24,187 nucleotides of DNA from positions 8,733-32,919 of the forward strand of contig SGPL01000374.1 in NCBI GenBank assembly GCA_004802705.1, written 5' to 3'. Origin of the DNA: Bondarzewia mesenterica (taxonomy: Eukaryota; Basidiomycota; Agaricomycetes; Russulales; Bondarzewiaceae). A program made the position numbers and the translations under genes. Shown one piece after another: positions 10,647 through 24,187 of this stretch (its first letter is position 1; each line of letters begins with the position of its first letter). Below the pieces are notes generated by a model. The model did no database searches. It saw only the letters and a program-made list of their open reading frames with translations, and had not been told where the DNA came from.

Positions 10647-11133
10647 ACTTCCTTGGCCGCTTTCAGCTAGTTTCAAACTGTTCCATTAGTATTCCTACGT
10701 CTCAGAAGAGCTCTCAGAAATTTAATGCGTCCTCGAACGAATTCGAATGGGCTCAGCTTGTTGTTTATGAAAAGATCACACAACGTTAACCTTCTTCTAT
10801 GGATTTTGCTTTCCATACGACCATGGATTGGACCGAAAATTCTGCCATTGTGGATCCATAGAACGTTCCCTTTCGCATCGTGATCGCTCAATACGGCTTC
10901 TTGGGACTTCGCTGTCGAGTTCCTCTCGTTGATTAGCATTTCTTTTCCGTTAGTTTCACCTTTTTCCCTTTCAGAACTCGGGGCCGATGAATTTTTGCGA
11001 TTCAATGCCGAGTATAAGACCATGATTTGCGCAACGGATCTTGCGGCTGTTCATCCGCCGACCTCTCCCCTTGTGTCTGTGCTACATCTCTTCCCTGACC
11101 CTCACTATTTTGTGCGAAATTTGAAAGACGACT

Positions 11134-14487
<3,354 letters not shown>

Positions 14488-15964
14488 AGAACTGTTGTGA
14501 GAGGTGCAAATTTCGTGAAGTTTGGACTTCCACGATGGCGTCTGGACTGTCACGGTTCGGGATCCGCTGTGTAAGTTAACTTTTGTTCTGGTGTGTTTTC
14601 TACGTTTCTTGGTGGTGCTTCTAGTTCGGGGATAGATCATTGTAAGTTATGTCCGCTGGTGTTATCAATTGCATTTCGTTGTGTCTGTAAGTACATACTT
14701 AGCTTTCTCGGTTTCGCATCTGTAAATGTAACCCCTCGGCATGGTTAAGGGCTTGTTTGTTTTAGCTTACCAAGTAATTTGTGTGGAAGTGCATGGGGTC
14801 CCTGCAACGTACCGAGCGCCTGCGTCGCGTCGCTGAGGACTCGTGATAAACACCGATCGCATAAAACTTGTCTGTCGCATAGTGTCGTTTACCACATGCC
14901 TATTGCCGCTTTCCAAAAGAAATCTGGGAGCGAAGGAAATGTGAAAATGTGGTCGACGTTCCGAGTGACCAGGACCTCACCTCTTCTGATCTCACCTATA
15001 CGGTATGAACACTTCGTGGACCTACATAAGCGCCGTGATCAAGTTGCTCCTGAAGGCCTGACATCCTGGGGCTGCTGCGCTTGGAATGCTGGAATATTGG
15101 ATCGAAGGTGACGCTCATTTTCTTGTTTCCCCGCTCTTTCCGAGTCAAAATACCATCTCCCTGGTTCCAAGTCTCCTCTCATGTCCAGTACTGACTACGT
15201 TGGCTTGCCTCGCTCGTTGTGGTAGACAACAGATGTATCTGTTGACTGCACAAGGGCCGGAGCGAAAGCTCCAGGTCTGACATGCACGTCGTTGAACGCA
15301 TCTGGTGTCAGTGTCAGGAGTTCTCGTCGCCTGTAGTGGGCGTTGCAACTGCCAATCTGGACTGCTATTCTATCTATTCATACCGTCTTGTTATGAGTCT
15401 CATCGAGCAAGAGTGACATGTCCCTGCCTCGTGATGTCCTCGCACCATAACGCGTGGCCAGTCCGAACCCCTCTATCACTGATCACAATCGTTGCGCAGA
15501 CCTCCTTTATATGACGATCTTGCGTTAGCTACGGAATTCATGCCATTTTGACGGGGAGATTCGACTTATCCTCCATCGCGTGTTCTCTGTACATGCTAGA
15601 TCGCTATTGAGAGGTAAGTAAAGTTTTGATTTCGTGCATGATCTGCTTATCATACCCATCAACATTCTGCCGCCGACCATTTAAAAGAAAATCCTCATAA
15701 GGAAACACGTATACACCCTGTCCACCAATGGCGCTGTGGAGGAGCTTCGAAAGCTCAGCAAGGCGAGAACGAGGCTGCTTGCGACCACATGCTGCACATA
15801 TTCAATCCCTTTTCCTCAAGGCTCGCTTCTTGAGATATACACGTTTCGCATGGCAGCCGCCCATACAGAGTCATTGCTTAAAAGCGCTGTCATGGTGATC
15901 AAGGGCCTGAGACCAGTCTTGACGTCTGACCCTTCTTAACCCCGCTCCCCTCAACCTCAGCGCG
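14488..15964. other. Intergenic stretch between halogenase and C2H2/RING copy B
   Basis: About 1.5 kb with no supported gene. The frames at 14779-15111 and 15736-15939 lack motifs, convincing ATG context and family resemblance. No clear TATA box precedes copy B; a TTTAAA near 15680 is too far to be sure. I see nothing else. Confidence 0.5.
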
Positions 15965-17439
15965 ATGCCAGTTTGTCCCCATTGCCAGAGCAACGTAGGA
16001 AAGCCCAACTTCAACAAGGTACGAATGTCATCTCGCCAATAAGCTCAAACTAGGATAAAGCCCCTCGTTTAGCACCTCATTCAGTATCATCCTATCTTGT
16101 GTGAGACATGCAACCGCAAATATGCAAGGCAGCAAGATCTGGAAGCGCATTATTTCAGTGTTAAAGAAAACATTCACCCCAAATGCAAGAGCTGTGGAAC
16201 AGGTTTCAAGGGTCCCCTGGAACTGGAAGCAGTGAGTGTCGTTGTATTCAACTTCACACTACTCTCGACTAATGCCATCTCATCTTGACCAGCACAATGC
16301 GTCTGTCCACCGACCATCGATACCCGTTGCTTGTGAATAACCAGTGAACGCAATCCCTCCACCGAGTATCCCTGGTCCATCGATTTCGTCCACGGTTGCA
16401 GAGGAATCTGAGTCGTCTGTCACCGAATCGCCTGATTCAGTTATTGCTGGCATGCTGGCTGCTGCCATACCGGCGATGCGTGGAGAACCTGAAGCCAGAA
16501 AAAAGGGGAAAGGTAGACTCTATGAGCCTGAATCTGAGCAAGTATGTCGTGATTGAACATACTCATTTCTACGCACTCATCTGCACTTAGTCCTTACCGA
16601 TCGAAGAAGATGCATCAATCGATTCCTTCACAGTTCTCACGAGCCGCACTCACAGTCCTCAATTCTCAGACGCGGACATGCACCAGATCATTTCGCAGTC
16701 AGGAGCGTATGACGACTCGACGCCAGCGTCATTACTTGACCATCCCGACGCACTATTGTTTGATGTCTCTCCTGTAGACGAGGTCGCAGGAGATGTATTT
16801 GGAATCGCGCAGAATGATGTTCGATCCGAGCACCAAGATGTGGAATCGCATGCTGGTCAAGAGTGAGCAGATTTTTTCATAGACCTAACTATGTGCATTC
16901 ATTCTCTTTCGCGCGGGGGCAGCTCCTCAATCACCATGTCGCAAGCAACTCTACGTGCGGATGAGGTTGCACCGGAAGCGGGTAAGCTCGTGTCTTCTCG
17001 ACTACTGAGGAGGTATTCCTCACGGTTGGGACGCAAGAATTATCATCAGCCCGTCAAGCTCAGAACACTTCGCCTCACCTCGACGAAGCGACAAATGCAG
17101 CTCCCGCAAACGCTCCCGTCGCACCTTCACCTTCGCATGTACAAGCATCCCCGCGCCCATCAGCACCATCACCAATCCCGAGTCTCAGTGAACCTCCAGT
17201 ACGATACGTTTCCCATATCTACTGCAGATCCTGCCGGCGGGATCCTTGCCTTGTCACCACGGCGACCATGTGTGGTCACATCTTCTGCAACAAGTCAGTG
17301 CTCTGGTTTCCCGTTTCACGTGAAAAATTCTCAACAATTTTTCAGTTGCATTGTCGACGAAGTTCTGAAATCCTCGCGGTGCCCGGTTTGCGGCACAGTG
17401 ATATTGCTTTACAGCCTGTTCAAATTACATGTGTTCTGA
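15965..17439 (+). CDS. Contracted C2H2 / C-terminal RING protein, copy B
   Basis: Proposed exons: 15965-16018, 16085-16231, 16293-16325, 16404-16541, 16591-16862, 16923-16981, 17038-17293, 17346-17439, about 350 aa. It starts MPVCPHC, then has two good fingers (CETC...H-x7-H and CKSC...H-x4-H in HNASVH) after a degenerate first unit. An acidic Ser-rich linker (DADMHQIISQ, SPVDEVAGD) and a Pro/Ala/Ser stretch follow. The C3HC4 RING is C297, C300, C313, H315, C318, C321, C332, C335, with the family's hydrophobic tail. Compared with A and C it lacks about five fingers, that is about three finger exons. The third-to-fourth exon junction is the weak point: an in-frame TAA at 16338 must be spliced out, and I chose donor GTTGCT with acceptor GCAGAG. 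The intron at 16982-17037 is needed to reach the RING frame. Likely an E3-type protein by RING; unproven. Confidence 0.75.
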
Positions 17440-18071
17440 GCGGACTCGTTGTCATGCGTCTTGAATCGCACTTGTACCGCCTTGATGCCAACGAATCCTT
17501 ATTTGCATAACTCGAGCCGTCCCACTCTCCGTGAGTTTACGCTTGTCACTTCTCATTATTGAATCCCTCCCAACTCTGTAGTTGCTTCAGGGAAGTCCGG
17601 GAAAGATGAGCAGTGGTAATTGAAGAGGGAAATTTCCGGAATGTCTCAATCGTGCTATGTTGCTCCTGATTGTCGTCTTTGACCCAACACCTTACATAGC
17701 TTTTCGAATGCCTTCCGCCTGCCAGTAACATCTTGAGTGACAATGACCTCCTTTTCAGCTGCAATGCCTCACAAACCGAAATGACATCTTCGACGCACAG
17801 ACGTTCGTCTGAAAGGCGATCATAGGCTTCTAAGGATCACTTGTTCGTTAATCACCGCATCCCCTTTCCCAAGCAAGTCAATATCCATGTGCCGCATCCA
17901 GACGTCCGGAAGCATGTCTCAGCCTGCGCAGACAGCCACTGTTCTTGTAGGCATCATCCTCGTGTTCCTCATGAGGCCAGCACATTTTCATCTCAGACCT
18001 ACAAGTACGTGACTTTTGGGCTGTCTCAGGCTCGTAGCGCACTCTATCCTGACTGACATCGTTCTGTTACC
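17440..18071. other. Intergenic stretch between copies B and C
   Basis: About 630 nt. The frame at 17841-18056 has His and Cys residues but no finger spacing, and no shared start with the family, so I do not count it as part of copy C. No TATA box is evident close to 18072. I see nothing else. Confidence 0.45.
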
Positions 18072-20056
18072 ATGCCCTATTATCCATTTCGCCTATGCAA
18101 TCGTCGATACTTCGAGACGGATGGTGCTCTGTTCCAGCATGCAAGGACCTCGAGAAGTACCCATCCATGTTGTATCCCGTGCGAACGTGTGTTCAAGGAT
18201 GATGAAGCTTATATTCAGGTATGTAGATCAATATATATCGGATGGTGAGCGTACTAACATGAATCTCAGCACAAGGAGTCTAAGCATACATTCTATTGCT
18301 ACAAGTGCAACCTGAAGTTTCAGTCTGAGGCAGCGAGAGAGCTGCACTATCGCAGCTCTAGGAATCATCCTACTTGCTCTCGGTGCAATACCAGCGTCTA
18401 TGGCCGCGATGCCCTGATACAGGTAGGGATATATACTACATGTGCGAGAATATATCTGAATATTGCCGGTTGTCTATTCCCCTCCCTTCCAATTGAAGCA
18501 TATGTCTCTACACCATCCTTTGGTTCCTTGCGGCCTGTGTGACGGTTATCTCTGTCACAAGGACGAATTGGAATCTCATTACTACAGCTCTTCCAATCAC
18601 CCAAGTTGTGCTCGGTGCGGCATCGGCTTCAAGAATACGGAGCTTTTCTCTAAGGTATGCTCGTCCCACTGTCGTGAGAGGCAATTGAACTCACTGTAGC
18701 TTCCCTTCCCGATAAAAACATGTTTTGAGTAGCACAAAGCCTCCGCCCATCCAGAGACAATACGATGCTCAATATGCAAAAGGCTGTTTGAATCGGATGA
18801 AGCGCTGGAGCAACACATCCGGGAGCCAGCTATTCATCCGAAATGTGGTTTTTGTAGCGGCATTTTTGAGAGCGCGGCTGTTCTTATCGAGGTGTGTTTT
18901 ACAATACTTATCCTGGTCATCGACGGTTCAGTGGCCCTGTCTCTAGCACGTAACCTCTCTCCACGTTCCCAACACGCTTGGACAGTCTTCCTCTAGTATA
19001 TCCACAATCAAGCCCGCGACGGTTTGTATGCTTGAGCAGGGCCTTACACATCATCTCATCATTCTTTGATTAACAGAAGCCAGCGGAAATATTAGGCTCT
19101 CCTGGCCCTAGTCCTTATGGTTCACGCACTGCAAGCTTTCGAAATTTCCAACAGGCCATTGGGTTTGACAAGCGCGCTACGCACAGACATGGAGTATGCT
19201 CTTGCAGTCCGATATAAAAATTATCATTGATTGTGTCTGCTGGCAGATGCCCTCAACATCTGCGACATCCCAAAGTTCCATTTTCTCTTGTTCAAGCGCA
19301 CCTTCTACTATATCTCCAACTCTTGGATCAATCACTCCTCCTATAACTGATGATGAGGACGTGTCAGGAGCGCATGATTCTGGAAAGGCATTTCCTCTGA
19401 ACGCGTCATCGTCATTTCAGCCACATTTTCGAAATATCTGGGATGAGAAACTTGATTTCGGGTTCACTGTGCCGGCCAAGGCTCCCAGTGAGGACTCATT
19501 AGCATCCCCGATACCGACCCCTCGACGCCTGCGAACCACCGTCTCTGTCTTTGACGAATTTTTATTCCGTGCACCAACAATCGACACTCGTAATGTCTTG
19601 ACCCCACTTGCAGCGAGTGGGCAAGCGTCGACTCTCCGGATCCAGCCTTCGACATCTTCGAAGGTGCCCTTGGCACAGACACCATCATCTGGAGATCCCT
19701 CTCATTTTTACTTGCTGAAGGGAATCCCCTCTCCAATTCCGGATTTACTGAGGACTTCGGGAGTGTTGCGACCTGCTATTGCCCCGGATATCGAGACTGA
19801 GCGATCTGCCCCAGAAAATCTGTTTCATTGCAGGATATGTCGAGCTGACCCATGCAAGGAAATTACTGTAACTGCTTGCGGACACGTCTTCTGTCACAAG
19901 TGAGTTCATGTCCAGCTTTCGCATGGGGTATCAACTGACTCCAGCCCATCTTAAAGCTGTATCGTGGAGAAAATCAGGGAAACCTCCAGATGTCCCGTCT
20001 GTAACGCTGCTATTCTGCTGTATACGCTATTGAAACTGGACGTTGTTCGGTCATGA
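18072..20056 (+). CDS. Eight-finger C2H2 / C-terminal RING protein, copy C
   Basis: Eight exons: 18072-18218, 18270-18422, 18499-18654, 18733-18891, 18947-19021, 19077-19193, 19247-19899, 19957-20056, giving 519 aa with all phases consistent. Eight finger-like units fill the first 220 residues or so. Units two to eight keep C-x2-C and paired His (for example CIPC...HKESKH, CARC...HKASAH, CGFC...HVTSLH); the first is degenerate. Exons one to four match those of copy A in order, and exon two is 153 nt in both. A Ser/Pro-rich linker leads to the C3HC4 RING: C464, C467, C480, H482, C485, C488, C499, C502, then the conserved tail. The start MPYYP aligns with the MP start of A and B. Intron one has a perfect TACTAAC branch point. 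Closer to A than to B. The E3-ligase role and the finger target are inference. Confidence 0.88.
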
Positions 20057-20694
20057 TTCTGCAGACGCTCCCAGTCTTGGAATTTCAGCTAATGACATTG
20101 CATCTGGCTTCTAGGGACGATGTCTTATCCCAGATTCGCCAATTATTGCAGATTCCTCTTGTAGTCTTACCTTTCCATGACTACATGTTTCTCAAATGCG
20201 GAGTATATGTGGGGTTTGCTATCTGACGGACGATCGTAACAGGCATAGCGTGCAATCTACGTATCATCTAGACGCTGCTGTGCAGCCTCATGATATAGTG
20301 ATGTCAAGTTAGCGTACGGGCCTTGTTCTCAGCGTGGGGATATGCAGTACATATCATTTTGTCGAAATTGGATGGTGCAGCAGACTTACGTCCGTCGTTG
20401 AAATTGTACACACTCAATAAACAATACTACGAAATGGACACAACCCTTTCTGAACCCTTCTGGCCTCACCAGGCAAAGTTAGGAATGCAATGCGGCACTT
20501 GGGAATTTTTGATACAAAGTGGTGTCCGTGCGCGGTTGAGAATTCGCTATATTTGTGGAAGGCCCCTAGCCGCGTATACAGCGGACTTTGAAGGCAACCA
20601 TTATATAGCATGTCGCGTCGCCCTGGCCCTATCACTCGTTGCTCTTTCCTCCCCATCTCCCACACCTCGTTATTACTCGGAAAACTTCTTGAAC
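20057..20694. other. Intergenic stretch upstream of the PARP-type zinc-finger gene
   Basis: About 640 nt. An open frame begins at 20323 and runs into the next gene, but only the part from 20695 resembles a protein family; the rest is chance read-through. It contains the TATA box listed at 20602. Confidence 0.5.
20602..20608 (+). promoter_or_regulatory. TATA box of the PARP-type zinc-finger gene
   Basis: TATATAG about 90 nt before the ATG at 20695, a suitable position for a core promoter. Confidence 0.45.
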
Positions 20695-22245
20695 ATGTCT
20701 GATACAGAGTCTAAAAAATCTGGTTATCGTCTGGAGTACTCTGCAAATAATAGGGCCAAGTGCAAAGGTGCATGGTTTTACCCCATGTTCATGATGGTGT
20801 TGGGCGTCGAACTGATGGTGACACGCGTTTGTCGGGTTTATAGGACCGAAACCGTGTTCGGGTGGGTTGGGTCTGTTTCTTCAGAAATGCTGTTACTGAT
20901 TGATGGGTATGTTCGTGCACAGGCACCACCCTTACCAAGGGTGAGTTGCGAGTGGGGACCATCGTTGATTTCCGCGGCCACACAAGCTAGTGCGTATCTT
21001 CATAAATTCCTAGTGTGCTTTTCATACTGATGGGTTTCCTCATGCCGTCTATCTCGACCGACGAAATCATCCTCACGTCGCATCTGCTGTGTATTGTTAC
21101 CCTTTGGCTCGCCAATCACAGTGCCTGGCGTCACTGGGGCTGCACAACGCCCCAAAATGTTTGCTAACATGAAGAAGCAGTTCGAGGACGCGTCGGAGCT
21201 CGACGGCTTCGAAGAACTCAAAGAGGAGGACAAAGAGCGCGTGCAAAAGGCTTGGGAGGAGGACCATGTTGCTGACGAGGATATTCCCGCTACTGCCAAA
21301 AAGTCTGAGGAGGACGAGGAGGCGGAAGAAGAGGAAAAGCCCAAGGCCAAGAGAGCGCCGGCGAAGAAAAAGGCAGAGAACGGAGACGCGGAAGACAAGC
21401 CGAAGAGAGGGCGCCCTAAGAAGGTAGTGACCGCTGTGTCTCTTGCTGCTAGAAGTCCACGAAGTTCACATTAACACTTTCTCTGTCTGCAGAAGGCAGA
21501 GGAGGCAGAGGAAGGAGAGGAAGAAGAGATACCGAAGAAAAAAGTTGCCGCTCGCAAACCTCGTGGTAAGGTAGGCCTTGATGATTTCAGTTTTATCGTC
21601 CATTCGTATCGTCTCACGCATTCTTATTTTTCAAAAGGTTGAGGAGGAAGTGGAGGAGCACGAGGAAGAGGAGGAGGCAGTAGAAGAAAAACCAAAGAAG
21701 AAGGCTCCTGCACGCAAACCGCGTGCCAAGGTACCACTGACTGCTAACTCGCTTCATGTCGGCTACTGATGCATGTTTTACAGAAGGCTGCCGAAGAGGA
21801 AGGAGAAGAGGAAGAGAAACCCAAGAAAAAAGCTGCAAAGAAGCCAGCTAGCAAGAAAGCTGCGCCCAAGAAAAAGAAGGTATGTACTCTTTCTTTCTGG
21901 TCTCAGACCTACGGCCATAACCCTAATGAATGCGTCGTATGTCAGCAGGAGGAGGAAGAATCTGGTGAAGACTTCGGCGCTGAGCTGGAAAAGGTTGACG
22001 AGGATGACGTTCTTGAAGAGGATGAAGCCGAAGAGGAGACGAACAAGAAACGCAAGGTACGGAATCATGTTTCACGCCCACGTTGTTACTCGTAGGACAA
22101 CGCGCTGACGCTGCCTTTCATCCAGCGTCCTGTCCCGAAGGCCTCTGGCTCCAAACCACCTTCCAAGAAGGCCAAACCCTCGTCTTCAAGGGCGAAGAAG
22201 GTCAAGGAGATTGTTGATAATTATGATGAGAGTGACGAGGAATAA
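20695..22245 (+). CDS. PARP-type zinc-finger protein with acidic/basic tail; apparent frame break
   Basis: Exons: 20695-20767, 20844-20861, 20923-20989, 21122-21423, 21493-21570, 21638-21730, 21784-21879, 21949-22056, 22126-22245; about 317 aa. The N-terminus is a fungal PARP-type zinc finger with ligands C23, C29, H57, C60 (HWGC). Such fingers bind DNA breaks or nicks; no PARP catalytic domain is present, so a nuclear DNA-binding or chromatin role is inferred. A segment rich in KKQFEDASELDGFEEL follows, then repeated units of acidic residues, PKKK and basic residues, ending in a Lys-rich and acidic tail. Fault: the HWGC part and the KKQFED part are in different frames. The junction is CCCCAAAA at 21150-21157, and the exons sum to 955 nt, one too many. 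This is a real frameshift or a homopolymer error. No other splice choice keeps both parts. Confidence 0.82.
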
Positions 22246-22778
22246 GTCAGGTCTTCCTATTCACCTTGTCGTTCGGATGTTTCGTTTGATATCTGTTTGG
22301 TCTATTTGTTCTGCCTGTTCGTTCTGTTATTTCCCATGCTGATGTATGTGTGCTATCAGTCATTGAAATGGTTGACATATACTACATGTCATTCAAGTTC
22401 GTGTTTTGTTGTATTCCCTTTGTAAAGAAGTGACGGATCAATCAAAAGCGCTCGGAAATGTCTCCGTGATAAGTGTCAAAGTCTTTTCGGCTTCTCAACA
22501 CGACAAAATGGTCTTGCAAGTAACCTTCGTCCTGTCTCTCGCCTTTCAATTGTTAGTCGGCATACCACGTCGAGCAGGTTCACAAGGATTACAATTATTA
22601 ACTGTTTATGATAAAGGCATTCAACGATAGAGGCTATAGCGATCCACGCTAAAAGAAAATACAATAATATGCGTCAGAGTATACCATACCTATCTCACCA
22701 TAATCACACTCCAGTGAAAAGTAAAACCCAAAAACCAAGTAGACAAAACTATGCCCGGAACCATCAGCGGTGAAGGAT
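22246..22778. other. Convergent 3' intergenic stretch
   Basis: About 530 nt between the stop codons of the PARP-type gene and the minus-strand CBM19-like gene. T-rich after 22246, AT-rich near 22650. Short open frames have no family resemblance. I see nothing else. Confidence 0.5.
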
Positions 22779-23672
22779 TCAGTAACCGTAATTGGCCGCC
22801 ACTGTGGATGTTGGTGCAGCAGTACCAGATGATGGGCGAGCCGTGAGCTGGATATTAGTGGGAGTAGAAATATTGGTGGAAGTGGAAGCGTTGACACTGG
22901 CTGTGTCGCTGCATGAACTGATGGCACTAGTGATGGCGCTGGCAGATGTGGAGGTGGACTGGGTAAAGGTCGACGTGGAGTTGGAGGGAAGGATGGTGGC
23001 GATGGAGAAAACCGCATTAGCCGTGAGTGATGAGATCAGGCTGGAGGCTGCGGCGGGCGCGAGGGTCTGCGTCTCGGAGGGGAGAGTGGTGGAACCAGTC
23101 GCTGGAATAGTTATGGTAACGGTAACGGTCCCTTCTTCATCACCACCGTCGGTAACAGAAGTGGCATTTGCGGTGGGAAGCGAAACGTTTTTGTTGGATA
23201 TTTCCATTGACACAATACCGCCCTTCGCACCGGTTGCAGAGATGATGGATTGCGCGTTATTTTGGCTCGTGCATGCCACGAACTACGGAGGAATACGTCA
23301 ATGTTTGCCGTCAAGCATAGTTCGAAAGTGATCACGCACTGTCCCGTTATTTCGTATCGAGGGAAGCGCGAAGCATTGCTTGCCCGAGGGACATCTCTGC
23401 GTTGTCCATGACGTGCCATTGCAAAGGGCGAACGCGTTGTCGATGCAAGCGGTCTCACCATCTGGAATGCAGATCATTAGTAACTGTCATTTCAAGCAAA
23501 GAGAATGCGCACCATTGCATGCATCTGTCTTCTTAAGATCAGCGAACTCCGCATTGAGGCTTTGCGCGTTTTGGCCATTGGCGAGGAGTGTGCTGTTGTC
23601 CAGCGACAAGGGCTGCGCAGAGACGACGCAAGATGCCAACAGAGAGAGAAAGATGATCAAAATGGGTGCCAT
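22779..23672 (-). CDS. Secreted CBM19-like chitin-binding domain protein
   Basis: Three exons on the minus strand: 23672-23513, 23461-23340, 23282-22779, giving 261 aa. A clear signal peptide covers about residues 1-19 (MAPILIIFLSLLAS...). A compact six-Cys domain follows (C52, C59, C67, C77, C83, C98) with the pattern ETACI-x6-LCNGTSW and C-x5-C-FALP, typical of CBM19-like modules of fungi. CBM19 binds chitin, so it probably acts at the fungal cell wall or in the secretome. From about 110 to the end the protein is rich in Ser, Thr, Ala and Val, likely an O-glycosylated stalk; I see no firm GPI signal. The first intron has a TTACTAATG branch point. Introns are GT-AG and all phases agree. A TATAAG on the minus strand near 23868 lies about 200 nt upstream and is a weak promoter candidate. 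Confidence 0.85.
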
Positions 23673-24187
23673 TATAATTGGACCAGATATTTTTGTCGAA
23701 TAGGTGTCTAAAGCGTGAAACGTAGAGTAGAACTGAACTTGAAGGGCGCACTACTAGCAGCAGTAGGTCGTTTGTGGTGTAGAGCACCAGGCTCGGGTAG
23801 CAGGAAAGTCTAGATGAGGGGCACAACGAAAGGAAAGATGCTGAATATCCATACAAGCCTCGAGTCCCTTATAATAAGATGGACAATGAAAGACAAGGGA
23901 CACATTGTCTCTAAGCGGCGGCGACGGTGACTTTGTTGAGAACAAAAGAACAAACACAACAGGCATTAACTCATATCAAATTGGCCAATTCCTTTCTGAA
24001 AGCAATCTTAACCTCAAAATTTTGGCAAATATTCAGACTTCCCCAAAATACTACTGAAAATTTAAATTTCAGCCTTTCCAAATTTATACATTATGCATCA
24101 AGAGAAATTTTTCTGATCCTAAGAAGAAACCTATCATTCAGACAAGCTGAACTAGCAAAAAAATTCCTTAGAAGGAAATTTACAGTA
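23673..24187. other. Upstream region of the CBM19-like gene, AT-rich end
   Basis: About 515 nt. The first 300 nt would be the promoter of the minus-strand CBM19-like gene. From about 23980 the sequence becomes strongly AT-rich, without open frames of note. I see no repeat or element here. Confidence 0.45.

Larger units (their letters stand above)
9007..11133. other. Long gene-poor stretch before the halogenase
   Basis: About 2.1 kb with no gene I can support. It holds an imperfect 54-nt tandem duplication (9909-10016), a small palindrome (10626-10646) and several open frames of about 80-120 codons on both strands (for example 9931-9563 - and 11023-10673 -) with no domain motif or splice logic. 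The 10440-10615 part reads like possible decayed coding sequence (a charged frame), but I cannot name it. A TATAAG at 11013-11018 lies 116 nt before the halogenase ATG and may be its core promoter. Confidence 0.4.

Noticed and set aside
10673..11023. 116-codon minus-strand frame upstream of the halogenase
   Set aside because: No motif or splice context; it overlaps the likely promoter and leader of the halogenase.
16391..16777. Basic alternative frame through copy B exons 4 and 5
   Set aside because: It stops at 16775 and cannot reach the RING, while the acidic frame continues with correct phases.
17841..18056. His/Cys-rich frame as first exon of copy C
   Set aside because: Spacing does not match the finger pattern, and the aligned start of the family is at 18072.
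20323..21030. 235-codon open frame read as one protein
   Set aside because: Only 20695-20767 resembles the PARP-type finger; the rest is upstream sequence and intron read-through.
22792..23331. 179-codon plus-strand open frame, Val/Glu-rich
   Set aside because: Antisense shadow of the Ser/Thr-rich CBM19-like gene.

Overview
The window reads as nuclear DNA of a basidiomycete fungus, most likely a mushroom-forming Agaricomycete. Genes are split by many introns of about 50-80 nt with GT-AG (a few GC-AG) ends and CTNAC-like branch points. Several product families are typical of that group: a CPL1-like secreted protein, a PARP-type zinc-finger protein, a CBM19-like secreted protein and a flavin-dependent halogenase. 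There are no operons or ribosome binding sites. Undetermined bases at the left end and at 463 and 6486 suggest a draft assembly, so single-base defects should be read with that in mind.

Layout. 152-2370 (+): secreted beta-lactamase-like serine hydrolase. 2781-4057 (+): broken N-terminal half of an HMG-CoA reductase. 4499-5548 (+): CPL1-like cysteine-rich secreted protein with a defective-looking splice donor. 5444-6155 (-): weak hypothetical gene. 6328-8571 (-): eight-finger C2H2/RING protein (copy A). 8572-11133: mostly featureless, with a tandem duplication. 11134-14487 (+): flavin-dependent halogenase. 15965-17439 (+): contracted C2H2/RING protein (copy B). 18072-20056 (+): eight-finger C2H2/RING protein (copy C). 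20695-22245 (+): PARP-type zinc-finger protein with an apparent 1-nt frame break. 22779-23672 (-): CBM19-like chitin-binding secreted protein.

The most interesting content is the three-member C2H2/RING family around the halogenase, A on one side in inverted orientation, B and C on the other. Nearly every intron in the finger region lies in phase 0 directly before the first zinc-binding His codon. Each exon therefore carries the end of one finger, one whole finger and the start of the next, a unit that can be gained or lost without breaking the frame. Each protein ends in a C3HC4 RING and a short conserved hydrophobic tail, which suggests RING-type E3 ligases with variable finger arrays. I do not know a characterised family with this layout.

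The remaining genes look like ordinary accessory content. I see no strong evidence that the whole window is one pathway. The halogenase and the mevalonate-pathway relic could hint at former secondary metabolism, but no terpene or polyketide synthase is present.
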